DNA of 64,000 bases from Phoronis australis (taxonomy: Eukaryota > Phoronida > Phoronidae): positions 697,475 through 761,474 of the forward strand of contig NMRA01000100.1 in NCBI GenBank assembly GCA_002633005.1, written 5' to 3'. Shown in pieces: positions 23,720 to 35,416 of this stretch (the first letter of the stretch is position 1; every line of letters begins with the position of its first letter). Below the pieces are notes generated by a model, which did no database searches, had not been told where the DNA came from, and saw only the letters and a list, made by a program, of their open reading frames with translations. The position numbers and the translations under genes were made by a program.

Positions 23720-24381
23720 GTCAGTAAGCCGCAGTGGCTCAAGTGGCCATATTGTTAGGGACCATCCATTGACCTTTCACAGATAGCCCAAGACGTGATT
23801 GTTGGATTAGTCTTCCCGAACAACACTGCAGTAGACGTAGATATGTAATCTGAGGAAATCATTTCATTTCGGTGGCACTTTAATCAAGCACGCTTAAGTT
23901 CAGCTTATGATAAATACGAGTAAACAGGTAGCATCGCCTGCCACTTTACCAAACAGACACTTTCTGGATTGGATGACTCATATCTCACACACCTACGATC
24001 TGGGATGCGCACACCTGCATTTTTGATATTCGTAAAAAGGTAGCTGACCAAATCATTCTAAAAAATGATTGCATAGGGACAGATCATTTCTTATACTTTA
24101 AGAATGATGATGGTTCTGTTGCTTTGTTATATATAGCATGCTTGGGGACTACAAGTATGGTATTGCACTATTTTGTTCTTGACCTTTTCATATTAGCGAA
24201 ACATCACAGGTAAGTCAAGACAGCTGGTAAAATAAAAAGGTTGAGAATAATACAGTGGAAAATGTGTTCATTAAAGTATGCTGAATGTGACTGACTGACC
24301 GACATTTTTGACTTGTTTTGCCATGTTTTTCTTCTTATTATTATTGTTATTGTTATTATTATGTGCTTGCAAATATTGTAG
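23720..24381 (+). other. Intron
   Basis: AT-rich. 23885-23970 is a dispersed repeat also seen at 55445-55555 (AATACGAGTAAA, GACACTTTCTGGATT). A short ATT/GTT microsatellite at 24328-24360 lies just before the acceptor. Confidence 0.7.
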
Positions 24382-24458
24382 ATGACAACAACAGAGTTCT
24401 GCTTGAGCCCATTCAAGGCCAACCTGGCTCTGACTACATCAACGCCACCTATATTGAT
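24382..24458 (+). CDS. RPTP exon: D1 core strands
   Basis: Acceptor TTGTAG, donor GTAAGA; it completes the split Asp codon. It reads DNNRVLLEPIQGQPGSDYIN then ATYID. SDYINAxYID is one of the most constant PTP motifs. Phase 0 at the 3' end. Confidence 0.94.
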
Positions 24459-25262
24459 GTAAGAGAGATAATTTTGTTGGAATGCATCAAAGAACTTAGT
24501 CAAGGGATGAAATGATATGAAACCTTCAGCTTTCTTTACTTGAAATAAATCTGTTTGCAAAAACTGTTAAGCCGCACTTTCAAGTTCATGTTTAAACAAT
24601 TACTCTTCACTTATTGTCAGTGATTGCTCTATTTCAACAATGACGCACTAGTTGTATCATGTCCTAATGACTCTTGACTTGTGTCAGCTGACTGGCAGAG
24701 TTGTAATGAGCTGAACTGGTTTTGAGAAATTTAAATGCTATTCGCAATAACAGTGTTGTGTTGTGTGACATGTTGCCACCCTGTTTTAATATGTGGTCAT
24801 TGTTGTGTGTCATATATCCTTGAATACCTCTTGCTACCAATCACATTTTGCTCTGGTTAGCTGGCTAAAGTTGAAAAGCAACTTATAGACCTTTCCAGTG
24901 TCATGAAGCAGTCTCTTAACTAATATCCCTTAATTTGTTGTGGTAGTATTCTGTTTGCCAGCTCAAGCCAAAGGCAATGTATACATGCGCCAAACCCAAG
25001 AATTTGTGAAGTGTTTTATTGAGTCGTTGGTGGTTCTGATGTTACTTGAATTGGCGATGGAAATAGAATCAGGGTAAAGAATATGCGAGATTGATTTTGT
25101 GGGAGTACAAGGCCTAATCGGATTTGTTTAACTTGTCAAACACTGGTGGACAAAATGCAGCTTTAAATCTTGAAGACATGTTTCATGGATGGGGTCTGTA
25201 ATGAAAATGTAGTTATGGCAATAGTAATGCTGTTTTACAAATTTTGTTTTTTCATATTTCAG
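24459..25262 (+). other. Intron, nothing recognised
   Basis: Ordinary AT-rich intron sequence with a good polypyrimidine tract before 25262. Confidence 0.7.
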
Positions 25263-25299
25263 GGATATAAGAAAGTTAATGCATATATCGCTACTCAGG
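25263..25299 (+). CDS. RPTP short exon: GYKKVNAYIATQ
   Basis: A 37-nt exon with a clean acceptor (ATTTCAG) and donor (GTATGT). It encodes GYKKVNAYIATQ and the first base of the next Gly codon, which with the following exon gives the A-x-I-A-T-Q-G-P motif of PTP domains. Confidence 0.92.
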
Positions 25300-26280
25300 G
25301 TATGTATTCCTATTGTACAAAATTGTATTAAACACCCTTTAATTTAGGTCACAGTATAACGGATTAGGGGACTTTCTTTCAATTTTTTGGCAAAAATTAA
25401 CATTCTAGAATAATTTACTTTTAGTAGCATGACTTGCATTGTGTAGCTTCCATGAAACAGAAAGTTGGTAAAATTCTGAGCGGTTTTGGCAACTATGTAT
25501 TTTTATGGGAAATTGAAGAGAAATTACAGGAACTATGCATGAGGGGGACTGAGAACTGGTTCAAAGTGCCTAGTTCTTTAATGGCTTTACTGTCTCTGTG
25601 TTGTTCAGGCTATAGACCATTTATGTGATATCGAGCAAGCAGGATGTTTGTCCCACTAACCTTGGTCTCATGAGGCATATTTTGTGAGACCATCACACTG
25701 GTGTTCCACATGCGAGGTTATGGAACGAGATAGCCATTTTTCCCACTTTTCTGCTTGTTTGTGAAGCCGGAAGTAGTCCATTAGAGCTTCATTATATGCA
25801 TTTCAGTTACCATTATACTAGTTTACTTGCAGGACCAAAACGTTTGATGAGTAAATAAAATAATTTAGTGTTGTTAATGAAAAAAAGGAAGCCCATCCCA
25901 TTTTGTGAAATAAAAAATAGTCTGGGATCACGTCTTTGGTGTATGTCTGTCTGTGGTATCATTTCAAACCTTATTCGCTTATGTTGTGTTCACTATGCTC
26001 TCGTGAAGACACTCTGCGTTTGATAGATAAAGCTAATTCATAATTTTATCTTCTTCAACAACATTGACCTTTTACAGAAACATGAAGTGTTTGTACCATT
26101 CTCTTGAACCCCCTCGTTATTGTGTTATTATCACACTGTCTGTTTGCGTGAACATGAACTGAGCTTGTAGGGGAGATACCATGTCTCAATTACAATTTAG
26201 GATTTCATTATGCAAATTTAAATAGATTGCCACAGCCATATACATATCCCCTGTGAACGTCTTGCGGCCTTTGTTGACAG
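25300..26280 (+). other. Intron, nothing recognised
   Basis: AT-rich; the open frame 25434-25628 has no family features and lies between two in-phase exons. Confidence 0.7.
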
Positions 26281-26378
26281 GACCTAAAACGCAAACCGTC
26301 GTTGACTTCTGGCGTATGGTGTGGCAGGAAGGCGTCCATTGTATCGTCATGGCAACTAATTTATTCGAACATGCCCGG
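26281..26378 (+). CDS. RPTP exon: D1 DFWRMVWQE block
   Basis: Acceptor TTGACAG, donor GTAAGC. It reads [20 protein letters not shown] and then [22 protein letters not shown] and the IVM-x-TNL strand are standard. The E-loop that follows normally holds a conserved Lys near the Cys (R-V-K-C); across the junction this protein has R-Q-Q-C. Confidence 0.95.
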
Positions 26379-29036
26379 GTAAGCTATTTACGAGTGCTTT
26401 GCTTTGCGTCAGCGTACTGACCATGAAATATATTGTGTAAACATTGAATTGTGTTTAAGTACTTGTAAATATTAGTCCAATAATGACATTGCCATTCACT
26501 GTGCAAGCCGCAGTAATTGTGCTGTCATCAGACATTACTGAATGATTAGATGAACAGACTTCCTGGTCTATGCATGATGTCACATGACTTCCCACCAACC
26601 AACTCTTACTTATTCGCTTTTGTCAAACTTCTGGTTAAGGTTATTTCGAACCTTATGATCTTGTCTGCATTTAGCCAAATATTAACAGGGTATATATTTT
26701 CTGAAATTAGAAAGTCTGTAGAGTTCCATTTTTGACTTTACCAATCTGCTATTAATTAGATCACATGACTGTGTTTTTAAGTAACAACTAGCAAAAAACA
26801 AAGGAACATCCATAGCAAAACAATGGTATCAACAACATGGCCAAATTTCCTTGGATGTATGTGTACACGATGGAATCTCAGAAATACTGTTAGTTTTTTA
26901 AATCATCGTTTCGTTTTCATTTTATTGAGTTTTTTTGTGAAACTCTTAAAAGTCCTATTTTTGATATCCCCTCGTGAAAAATTGAAAAATTTGAAAAACA
27001 TTTCCTAACAGCTTTTTGAAGTACAGTGCATAGAGCATGCTATCTGAAAGTTACAATTTCTGAGACATGATGTTATGAAGTTCGACAAACTTGGCCATTT
27101 TTCTAGGGTCCCACGTAACCTTAAAGTCTCATGCAGTGCTATCTTTGCATGCGTGCACCCAGCCTTTATATGGGCCAAGCACGAATTTCTGACGATGTGG
27201 ACCTTTTGCTGACAAAAAGGCGACAAGACTAAAAAAACTGGGTACCACCTTCAGAGCTGAGAACTGTGAACTGTGCATCTGCGCCTTTGTGGTGAACTTT
27301 GTCTAATTTTCTGAGACTGTTTGTTTCTCTGTGGCGGACCTTTTTGCCCACTTCGCCAGGGGGACTCGTTTAAGCCCCCCCCCCCTGGGTGCGTGCATGC
27401 TTTGACAACTGTTGTTTTGATCAACGTTTGGGTTGTTACCCATTGTATTTGTGGTTTAAGTGAGCATTCTTATGACACATGATTGCGTGATGGATCATAT
27501 GGAGTTGACTGATTACTTCAAGGGAAGGATTCAACAGCTGATTGTTAGTTTTATTTGCTTTGGCATAATTAGCACTGGGTGTGACATAAAGTTTAACAGT
27601 TGTCAATGACTATCGTAAATAAAGCATGGAACTCGTATGTTTCTTAAGCATAGCCATTGCAAAGAGAAATTTGCTTTAGACATTTTATTTCTGGTTTTAA
27701 TTATTTGTTACTATGTGTGCTATTGCTGTTTGAATAGAGCGATGAAAGCAGTTACGGAGAAGTGGTACGTTATGCTGTATGCAAACACAATATATTGCAC
27801 TTACTGAGAATTAACCCAATTATCAAGCTAAATGTGCATCAATTCTCTTCATAACCACTTTTCACCATTTTGCTAGTCAGCATTGCAAAATTGTCACAGT
27901 TTATACTTATGAACGTAATATTGTAAACATCAAAACGCACATTGTTTATTATGTCTAATACATTTTTGTCAATTATTCTTAACATAACCATTGCACTTTT
28001 TAATATTGTGTGTTATTTTTGAAAAGCAAGCCATGAATAACAAAATATTTAGATTGAGTGAAATGACTGACGGTAAAAAACACTTAGCTGCAAGTCTAAA
28101 TTTTAGCTACGTTAGAAATTGTTTTCTGTGGAGACATACATATTGAAGGAGTAGAGGTATTGTATTAATTCTTGAATCAAAGGTATTGCATAATTATTGC
28201 TATAATACTTATTTACTTGTTATAGTGTTAAACATAATTGGAAATGAACCATGGCTTCCTACGTCTGTTTATTTGAACTCTCCTGTCATAGTCTTTAATG
28301 TCTTGCATCTAAATGTCAGGTGAACAGTGTGATAAAAAATTGATGTGAAATTGAATAAACCTCAACGGTTGTGATTACTTGAATTACTTTGAATTCCCAA
28401 TGGTCGTCATGAAACTAGTTTTTGGAACTCATAATGTGTACAAGTACTTAAATATTTTATCATGTTTAATTCTACTTTTATGGAAGAGCTTTTATAACTC
28501 TTTAGTTGTGTAGGCTTTGCATGTTCTGCGATTAAAGTTGAGGAAAATTTAATCCATATCATCAAAGGTCATTGCCATGGCTAAGATGGTCATAGGCATG
28601 TAACAACAGTGCAAATGTAAATTTGTTCAGTGATCATATTTGAATTCAACGACAGTCTTCATAAACCACTTAAACTGAATGGTGATTTTTTTCAAAACAA
28701 GTCTGTACAATGCGTCATAGGATGACCAGTATAGAAATTTGTGAACTTGGTTTGTGATTTGTCTGTATATGGCCTTGTGTGCTGTATGATCCTATCAACC
28801 CCGATGCACTGAGTTAGGGTAAGGCTGGACAACTGTTGGAGTACAAAGCGGTTTAAGAGTTTTCTATTATAAGCCTATTGTCTGCAAAGTCTAACATTCA
28901 TGATTAAACTCATCATGAAAAAGTCAACCATCTAAGTAGCGTTTCCTATGCCTTCTGTGGCAATAACCCAGTATGACAGTGAATTTATCATCTTGTTTAT
29001 AATGTAACTGTTGAGTTGTGTTGTATCCTGTTTCAG
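26379..29036 (+). other. Intron (2.7 kb), no exon supported
   Basis: AT-rich with a C9 run at about 27378. The flanking exons join directly in phase and give a contiguous E-loop, so no further exon is needed. Confidence 0.7.
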
Positions 29037-29153
29037 CAACAATGTGAGAAGTACTGGCACAACACCTACCAACAGTTTGGCAGTATACACGTGGCCCTAG
29101 AGGAGACTGAGACTACTGCCGATTTTACCATAAGAACTTTTAGAATTTCACAG
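29037..29153 (+). CDS. RPTP exon: D1 CEKYW block
   Basis: Acceptor TTTCAG, donor GTAGTG, 39 complete codons. It reads QQCEKYWHNTYQQFGSIHVA and then ends with TADFTIRTFRISQ. The usual KYWP is KYWH here. TxRTF is the strand before the WPD-loop segment. Confidence 0.94.
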
Positions 29154-29876
29154 GTAGTGATGGTGCAGTGACAATGGGAGGGTATTGGTATTGTCTTGGT
29201 ATATTTGGTGTTGAAATAGTTTTAGCATGTATTTTTACGTTATTGCATTGGCATATTTTACATTATTGCATTGGCACTGCATAGAAGTCTCACATGAAGT
29301 TTCTCTCCAACAAACACAATTTTTCATTTGGAAAGTCTGGTGATATCGTAATGACTGTGTTAGGAAGCAGTGTGGCCTGCTGGGATAAGTGGCAGCTTAC
29401 ACAGTGCCTACTATTAGTTTTTGGAATGACTGTTAAAAGGTTGGTTATTTCTTCTTCTGCCATTTTTGTGCTTTCTATATTTTGCACATAAAATCAGCGC
29501 TGGACGCATACACACTCTAGTAAAAGCACCATCCTTGTATTCTCTTCATTACTCGCAGATTACAAACAGTACCCATGTACTTGCAGTTTGTTCAATACCA
29601 TCATGCAAATATGACGGGCAGATTATTCATGGCGACAGCGTGTAAAGCCTAGCGTAAAAAGCAATCAGTTTTGAATAAACTAGCCATCCTTTCTAAACTT
29701 GACCGGCTTCAAGTCAACACCAGATAATCTGCCATTTTCTTTTGATTGTGGAAACCAATTATTGTCCAGTAGTGGAGAATATGGTGATCAGTTTATTAGT
29801 GTTAATTGACCTGTTCTTTGATTTTCATGTTTTGATGTAATTAGTGGAAAGAGATATAGCCCTGAACTTGTTCTAG
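29154..29876 (+). other. Intron, nothing recognised
   Basis: AT-rich. A short duplicated TTATTGCATTGGCA motif lies at 29240-29277. Confidence 0.7.
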
Positions 29877-30028
29877 AATGGTTGTGATGGTGAGCGGCAG
29901 GTGAAACAGTTTCAGCTGAGCTCTTGGAACGAACTCGATTGTCCTGATACCAGTGCAGTGCTAGAATTCAGGCGGAGAATTAGTGTTTATACAAAGAACC
30001 TCACTGGGCCCATGGTGGTCCACTGTAG
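29877..30028 (+). CDS. RPTP exon: D1 WPD-loop (altered) and start of the PTP loop
   Basis: Acceptor TTCTAG, donor GTAGGT, ending two bases into the Ser codon after the catalytic Cys. It reads RQVKQFQLSSWNELDCPDTS and ends GPMVVHC. In active PTPs the loop is W-P-D-x-G-V-P, where Asp is the general acid. Here it is W-N-E-L-D-C-P, so Pro is Asn and Asp is Glu. The Cys of the active-site loop is present. Confidence 0.96.
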
Positions 30029-30689
30029 GTAGGTACACTCCAGTCTAATGTAACTTTTACTTGAATAATCCGTATCGCTCTCAGAGCCGCTTAGTGGAAC
30101 TGAAAAGCCATACCTTGAGGTTGTCAGTGTACAGCCGTTTCGTCCATTTTCTCATGGACTTGGTTCACCACCATGCGTGCCTCTCTCGTGGAATAAAACA
30201 ATAAAACAACATGGGGGATTCACTAATGTCAAGGGGAATCCCGTAGGAAGTTTGAGTATATCTCAGGAAGAAGTCCAGGATCTGTTCAGACTTGGTCTGT
30301 GGATTTGAATCTCAACCTCCCATGTCCTACACTTCAACTTATCTGGATGTAAACTTAATACACTGAAATCCTCATCAGAGACCTGGTGAATGATGTAGAT
30401 CCCTGGTATGTTCATGATCTACATTACCAGGTCTCGGATATCGTGTGGAGAACTTTTGACACCATGAGAGGGGATTCCGTGAAATTAACTGTTACAAGAA
30501 AAACCCTTAACTTGTACACTGTGCATGAAAGGCTGTCACATAACACAAAAAGTATGATGGGCTGAAAAGGTCATCAAAAATTTCATGGATGTGCTTTAAC
30601 ACTATATCTTTCCCTTTTACAATGCGGAACCACTTCTTGCTATTAATATGACCATCTGCACTAGTGTTTGTATTTTATTTTACAACTAC

Positions 30690-32210
30690 CAAGTCCCTCA
30701 AAGGGTCTTTGTGAAACACACAGATTTGTTTCCGTCATTCACCCAAGAGATTTCAGACGGCTCCATCGTATTGTGGCACCTTAGTGACAATTTTTATGCG
30801 CCCACATATTTATATGTGGACGCATTATGCCGTCATCTCTGTCCGTCCGGGTGGCGTCCGTCCGGCGTCTGGCATCCGGCGTCTGGCATCCGGCGTCCGC
30901 TGCTCTATCTCCAAAACCCTTTGACATACGTTCATGAAATTTGGCACATATGTTCCATTCATGAATGGGACAGCATGCGCGAACTTTCGGACGGATCCGA
31001 CTACCGGTGTGCCCCCTAGTGGCAATTTTAGTTTTTTACGCTTACCTTTGTATCTTCAAAAGTCCTGAACGGATTTTCATGAAATTTGGTATGCAGGCAC
31101 CTAGTAGTGAGATGACGCTATCCTGCCGTTTTCGGATGGATTCGACCTAGTGGCCATTTTTACTGTTTTCGAGTCTGTTTTTGTGCTTCCACCCCTCTAT
31201 CAACCAAACCGCTCAAAGGATGATTGTGAAAATTGGCATGTATGTGCTTACTATGTAGAGGACGGTTGACGATGATTTTCCGACGATTTCGACTACTGTG
31301 GCGCCTCCTAGTGGCAGTTTTGTTTTTTTTCGCCCATGGCTGTATCTCCCAAACCGTTCGCAGGATCTTTACTAAATTTAGCAAGTGTATTTATGTGATG
31401 TTGACAACGGACGATGACGACTTTAGGATGATTCTGATTACCGGTATGCCTCTAGTGGCAATTTTAGTATTTGCCTCTAGTGGCAATTTTAGTATTTTAC
31501 ATTGACCTCTGTATTTTCATAGGTCTTCAGGTGTATACTTTGTGTTACTTCGTGACTGTGAAGGAAAAGTTCCAAGTAGAAATTTGTTTCTGGCATTCTA
31601 ATGCTGTGCTAATCTCGTATGTTGGTAAATTTGTTTTTAATTCTATGTTTCTGTGGTGCTTTAAGCAACTGGTGTATAGGATGTGCTTGTATTATGAAGA
31701 TTACTCACATTTTGCCCCTAGCCTACTGAGGAGACAATGACCATGCCTTTCCATTTTGCAAAGTATGCCCTCTACTGGCCACTTTATGGTACCAATAAAC
31801 AACCCTAGAAGGATACCGTATGCGGTGCAATTGTGGGCGCATTTCAACGCTCCGCGTTGCTCTTGTTAGTAATGTGATGACCGTTTTTTGGCAACCACTT
31901 CTCTGTCAGTTGAGCGGTTTGACATTTTAGGGATATATCCTATTGACGAGAGCATGGTGACATTGGCATTTGGGTGGATTCGAATACTGCTATGCCAGTA
32001 AAGTTTTTGCACCTACCTCCATGTCTACAAGGTTTGATGAGATTGTTTTGAAATTTTGCCAAAAATGTTCCTAGTCAGGAGAGCATGGCTCTGTGACGTT
32101 GATTTTTAGTCAAATCCGACTACCCCTTGTAGCAGTTTTTCGCCTGCCTCAATATCTACCAAGTGCAGTGTGGTCTTGTGAAAAAAATTAATCAAAACAG
32201 ATCCTGTCGG
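30690..32210 (+). mobile_element. Older Helentron-like element split by copy B
   Basis: Left of copy B, 30690-30795 carries CTCAAAGGGTCTTTGTGAAA and CACCTTAGTGACAATTTTT, which are unit phrases of the same family. Right of it, 31869-32210 continues with more diverged units (AGCATGG..., ATTTTTAGTCAAATCCGACT). Copy B therefore seems to have inserted into an older relative. Confidence 0.5.
30796..31868 (+). mobile_element. Full-length Helentron/pearl-like element, copy B (1.07 kb)
   Basis: Same termini as copy A (ATGCGCCCACATATTTATAT at the 5' end; 3' hairpin CAACGC TCC GCGTTG, then CTCTTGTTA) and the same unit order. Differences from copy A are scattered substitutions and small indels. Same orientation, 11.9 kb apart. 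Frames inside (30648-31019, 31233-31505, 31471-31740) belong to the repeat. Confidence 0.82.
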
Positions 32211-32277
32211 ATGGACCTATATGCTGCCATTATGATTACTTGTTGAGCTAACTGTACTAAAGTGGCTGTTGTTCTAG

Positions 32278-32413
32278 TAATGGTGCTGGTCGGACGGGTA
32301 CATTCATTGCCATAGACATCTTGTTGGACCGCCTGTGTATGGAAGACTCATTGGACGTCTTTAACTGTGTGCTCTCTCTACGTAATGCAAGATCAGAGAT
32401 GGTCGCTAATATG
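32278..32413 (+). CDS. RPTP exon: D1 Cys-x5-Arg signature
   Basis: Acceptor TTCTAG, donor GTAGGG. With the previous exon it gives HCSNGAGRTGTFIAIDILLD. Cys and Arg of the P-loop are both present; the second loop position is Asn where most have Ala. The exon ends LRNARSEMVANM, where most PTPs read MVQT: the Q-loop glutamine is Ala. GRTGxFIxIDxxLD and the VDxxNCV helix fit R2B D1. Confidence 0.96.
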
Positions 32414-33612
32414 GTAGGGCTCATACAGGGGTTTCAGCTATCATTTCTACTGCTTTGATACTGACTTTTAGTCAAAAGCAGGGCATGTTGGTGATTGTTC
32501 TTCTAGTTAGCACATAACGTGGCAGGCAAAAAATGATCAAAACAATTTGTCCATCATTTTAGCTTGGGTAATTGTTACCGTGTAGATGTCAGAAACTACA
32601 TTTGGTAAGATTATTTGCAAGAAAGTAACCAGCCTTCTAAAAGTAGATAATTTTTTGAGCCATTATATCTTCACGAAATAAGTTGAGAATTTCCTTATTT
32701 ATTTACCTTATAGGAATACCCGCAGTGTTTGCAGCATCTGTTCCTATATAGAGAAGTGTTAATGAACTTGAGTGGCTATTTAGCAAGAAATATTCACTTC
32801 TTTGTACCTTTCATGATGTAGTGTAGAGACTATTAATGACTGTTTCACACAGAATTGCTCTTCACTGTGATGTATGTGATGTTCAACAGCAAGTAATTAA
32901 ACTGAGCTTATTAGTGTTGTAAAAATTCTCCAGTTTCATTGGGCCATTCTCTAAAGTTTGTGACACTGAAATTCATGCGAAAATTGAATTTTCTTGATTC
33001 AGAATTCAGTTGGACAGGGACGAGTTTGACATTCATCATATTTTTCAAATATTGGACACAACAATCCATATCACCTAAAAATAGACTTGGCAGTTGATAA
33101 AATCCTAATGAAAGTAGACCCTGAGGCAATGTTTGACTGAGTCCTGCATATTATGAATGAGCTGAAGGATCCCTAGTTGATGGTTAGGATTCTTGAATTT
33201 GGGACACTGCAATTTCTAAAATTTGGTACATACTTTTCAAAAGTGGAGACTATGTTACCGTAGTAACCACAGCAGCTAGCTTAATGTGTGCAATGGATAG
33301 TTAGATGTTTCATTTGGATAGCTCCCCAAATGAAATGATGCAAGCTGGCAGCTGTTAAGATTGAGAAAGAAAATAATGTGAAGATGTAATGCAATGGGTA
33401 TGAAGTATAAACATGTAATTACCTTGTTGTCTGTGGCTTGGCAATTCCACTGATGAATCATACCAGGTGGCGATGTGTTTGAATTTTATTTTTCACATTC
33501 AAGTTAACATCTTCATATTATCAAACTACCCAAATCACTTTGTTGAATATTCCTTTATAAAACAACTAAAACTTGATGTTTGATTTCTCATGCTGTGCCC
33601 GTTTTGTTCCAG
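32414..33612 (+). other. Intron, nothing recognised
   Basis: AT-rich. A frame after TTATAG at 32714 was considered as an exon and rejected. Confidence 0.7.
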
Positions 33613-33762
33613 CAACAATACATGTTTATATTTGAGTGCATCTCCATGCATATCCAATGTGACGTGACTGTGATACCTGTCGTTGAGTTGCCGGCCGTTG
33701 TCCAGAAGCTCATGGCCAAGGACCCACAAACCAGGCTCAGCGGCTTGGAGAGAGAAATGAAG
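33613..33762 (+). CDS. RPTP exon: end of D1 and D1-D2 linker
   Basis: Acceptor GTTCCAG, donor GTAACT, 50 complete codons. It starts QQYMFIFECISMHIQCDVTV, the last helix of D1 (most read EQYxFIHxAL), and ends LMAKDPQTRLSGLEREMK. The DPQT...L..E linker is a good R2B mark. Confidence 0.93.
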
Positions 33763-34158
33763 GTAACTGATGAGTATGCTGGTGGATGGCGCCCACAAGG
33801 AATATAGGGATTGGAAATGTGATGCTGGTTGTGAAGACTAATAAGTTTTTCAATCATGATTAACTAATGATGAATACCTCGAATTTTCAAATTTATGATA
33901 ATAGATCCTTCTTAAGGAAGACGTAACTTGTATGAATATGTCAATCTCAATATGGTGTTGAAAATATGTTGCAAACATTTTATGTCTTGTCAACACGCCA
34001 TCTGTTGGCCACATCTGTTAAGTTTTCAAGATTTATAATCTTTTACATACATTATTTTTGCAATGAAAAGAATTTGGCATCATAACACAGAAACTAAAAA
34101 AATTGTCTGGTAACTTTTTGCATTCGATTCAATTAATTGTTAACTATAATTGTACCAG
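33763..34158 (+). other. Intron
   Basis: AT-rich. 33933-33990 resembles 48058-48115 (GGAAAATATGTTGCAAACAT and variant), a dispersed repeat fragment. Confidence 0.6.
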
Positions 34159-34335
34159 GTTTTAGACATGGTTGTACCCAAGCTGCAGGTGGGCGAGTGT
34201 GCCGGCGGACATCGTTTGGAGAACCGGCGGAAGAGTCGTGACATCATGATCCAGCCACCAGAGCGCGCTAGGCCCTACCTCATTACGTTTGACAGTAGTG
34301 ACAGCTCAGACTTCATCAATGCATGCTATGTTGAT
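34159..34335 (+). CDS. RPTP exon: start of D2
   Basis: Acceptor TGTACCAG, donor GTGAGT, 59 complete codons. It reads VLDMVVPKLQVGECAGGHRL, then ENRRKSRDIMIQPPERARPY and SDFINACYVD. VxPxLxxxEC, NRxKxRxxxxxPPxRxxPYL and DFINA are the D2 pattern of R2B RPTPs. Confidence 0.94.
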
Positions 34336-34591
34336 GTGAGTGAATCGGTTGTGTGATATTTTTGCACGGTAGTGGCAATTAAGGAAGTTATCAAAGCATG
34401 CTGGGAAATTCCACTAATGTGCATTCAAGAATGCAATCAGAATACTCCAACTAGTCCATCATGATGCAAGGCTTAAGTGTTAAACATCACTATAAGTTAA
34501 TTGTTTATGTAATCCTTGGATTCGTTTGTATGCGCAAATCATAATAAGGTTAAATTTGCTCACTGGTGATGTTGTAACTTGTGTATTGTAG

Positions 34592-34723
34592 AGTTACCGA
34601 CGACAGAATGCTTTCATAGTGACGCAGTGGCCAACTAGAAACACTGTCAACGACATATGGAGATTAATATTTGACTACCACATTGCCACAGTGGTCCTGC
34701 TCAACGATATGCCAGAATCTCGG
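34592..34723 (+). CDS. RPTP exon: D2 IVTQ / WRLIFDYH block
   Basis: Acceptor TTGTAG, donor GTAATT, 44 complete codons. It reads SYRRQNAFIVTQWPTRNTVN and then DIWRLIFDYHIATVVLLNDM. The SYxxxxAFIVTQxPxxNT...WRLxxDYxxxxxVxLND run is characteristic of R2B D2 and differs from LAR or CD45 types. Confidence 0.95.
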
Positions 34724-34926
34724 GTAATTGTTTTGATCCAGTTGCAGACGGCTTTTTTTATTAATTATTCAAGCTCGTTGTGTTTGTTTGTCTTTGTGCT
34801 GGTAAGTGTAATGTCCTAGTTTATGCTAGCACATAAAAGTAGTTCAGTTGTTACATCTGGTCTGCGTACCCGACTACTTTAATCGTTCCACAAACCCATG
34901 CTTATACATCAGTAATTGGAGACGAG

Positions 34927-35416
34927 AATGGTGAGTGCATTAATTAGTAGGGTAGTTGAGTTTGACGAAACGATAGAAAATTGGGAATACTGCATTGAAC
35001 ATTTGGAACAGTTTTTTGCTGTGAACAACATTATGGGTGAAACCGGAGTACACCCCCGAAAACGTATGCTTTGCTGAAAAATTTGTGTGCTCCTAAGAAA
35101 CCTGCTAAACTCCCATTGTCGTTTTGCTGCTTTACCATCGGGTCACTTGAACCTAACACTGTCTGAGATTATGGAACATTTCCACTTTCATAAACAGAAC
35201 CATAATCCAAATGAGCCAGTCAATGGTTTTATTGCTGATTTACGTTCTTTGGCTACAAACGCTAACTTGGTGAAATCCTCGATTCAGCGCTGTGTGATCG
35301 CTTTGTTTTGCCATTTGAACAAAGAAACGACCGAAAAGCGTTTGTTAGCAGAATGTGACCAGTCACTCGACAAAGCCCTTTAAATGGCCGTTGCCGTGGA
35401 AACTGCTATGTTACAA
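34927..35416 (+). pseudogene. Gag-like (Ty3/gypsy capsid) fragment, frameshifted
   Basis: An ATG at 34927 opens a frame with an FxxxxENWxxYxExLExFF pattern, typical of gypsy Gag N-termini. The match then moves to other frames (TYALLKNLCAPKKPAK region, about 35054-35105) and to 35087-35383, where NGFIADLRSLA and RLLAEC are recognisable, ending in a stop at 35383. At least two frame changes and stops make it non-functional. Confidence 0.65.

Larger units (their letters stand above)
30029..32277 (+). other. Intron, largely Helentron-like sequence
   Basis: 30029-30690 shows nothing recognised apart from a near-inverted pair GATCCCTGGTATGTTCATGA / TCATGATCTACATTACCAGG region at 30400-30440. From about 30690 to 32210 it is occupied by nested Helentron-like elements. 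Confidence 0.65.

Noticed and set aside
24204-24560. 118-codon minus-strand frame
   Set aside because: It covers a certain RPTP exon (24382-24458) on the other strand and has a low-complexity composition from the ATT/GTT tract.
30648-31740. Several open frames of 60-123 codons
   Set aside because: They lie in Helentron-like copy B and recur with differences in copy A; there is no evidence of coding selection.
32714-32830. Possible D1 exon after TTATAG, reading EYPQCLQHLF
   Set aside because: It would follow MVANM but does not fit the closing PTP helix in spacing, and the exon at 33613 (QQYMF) fits in phase and by motif.
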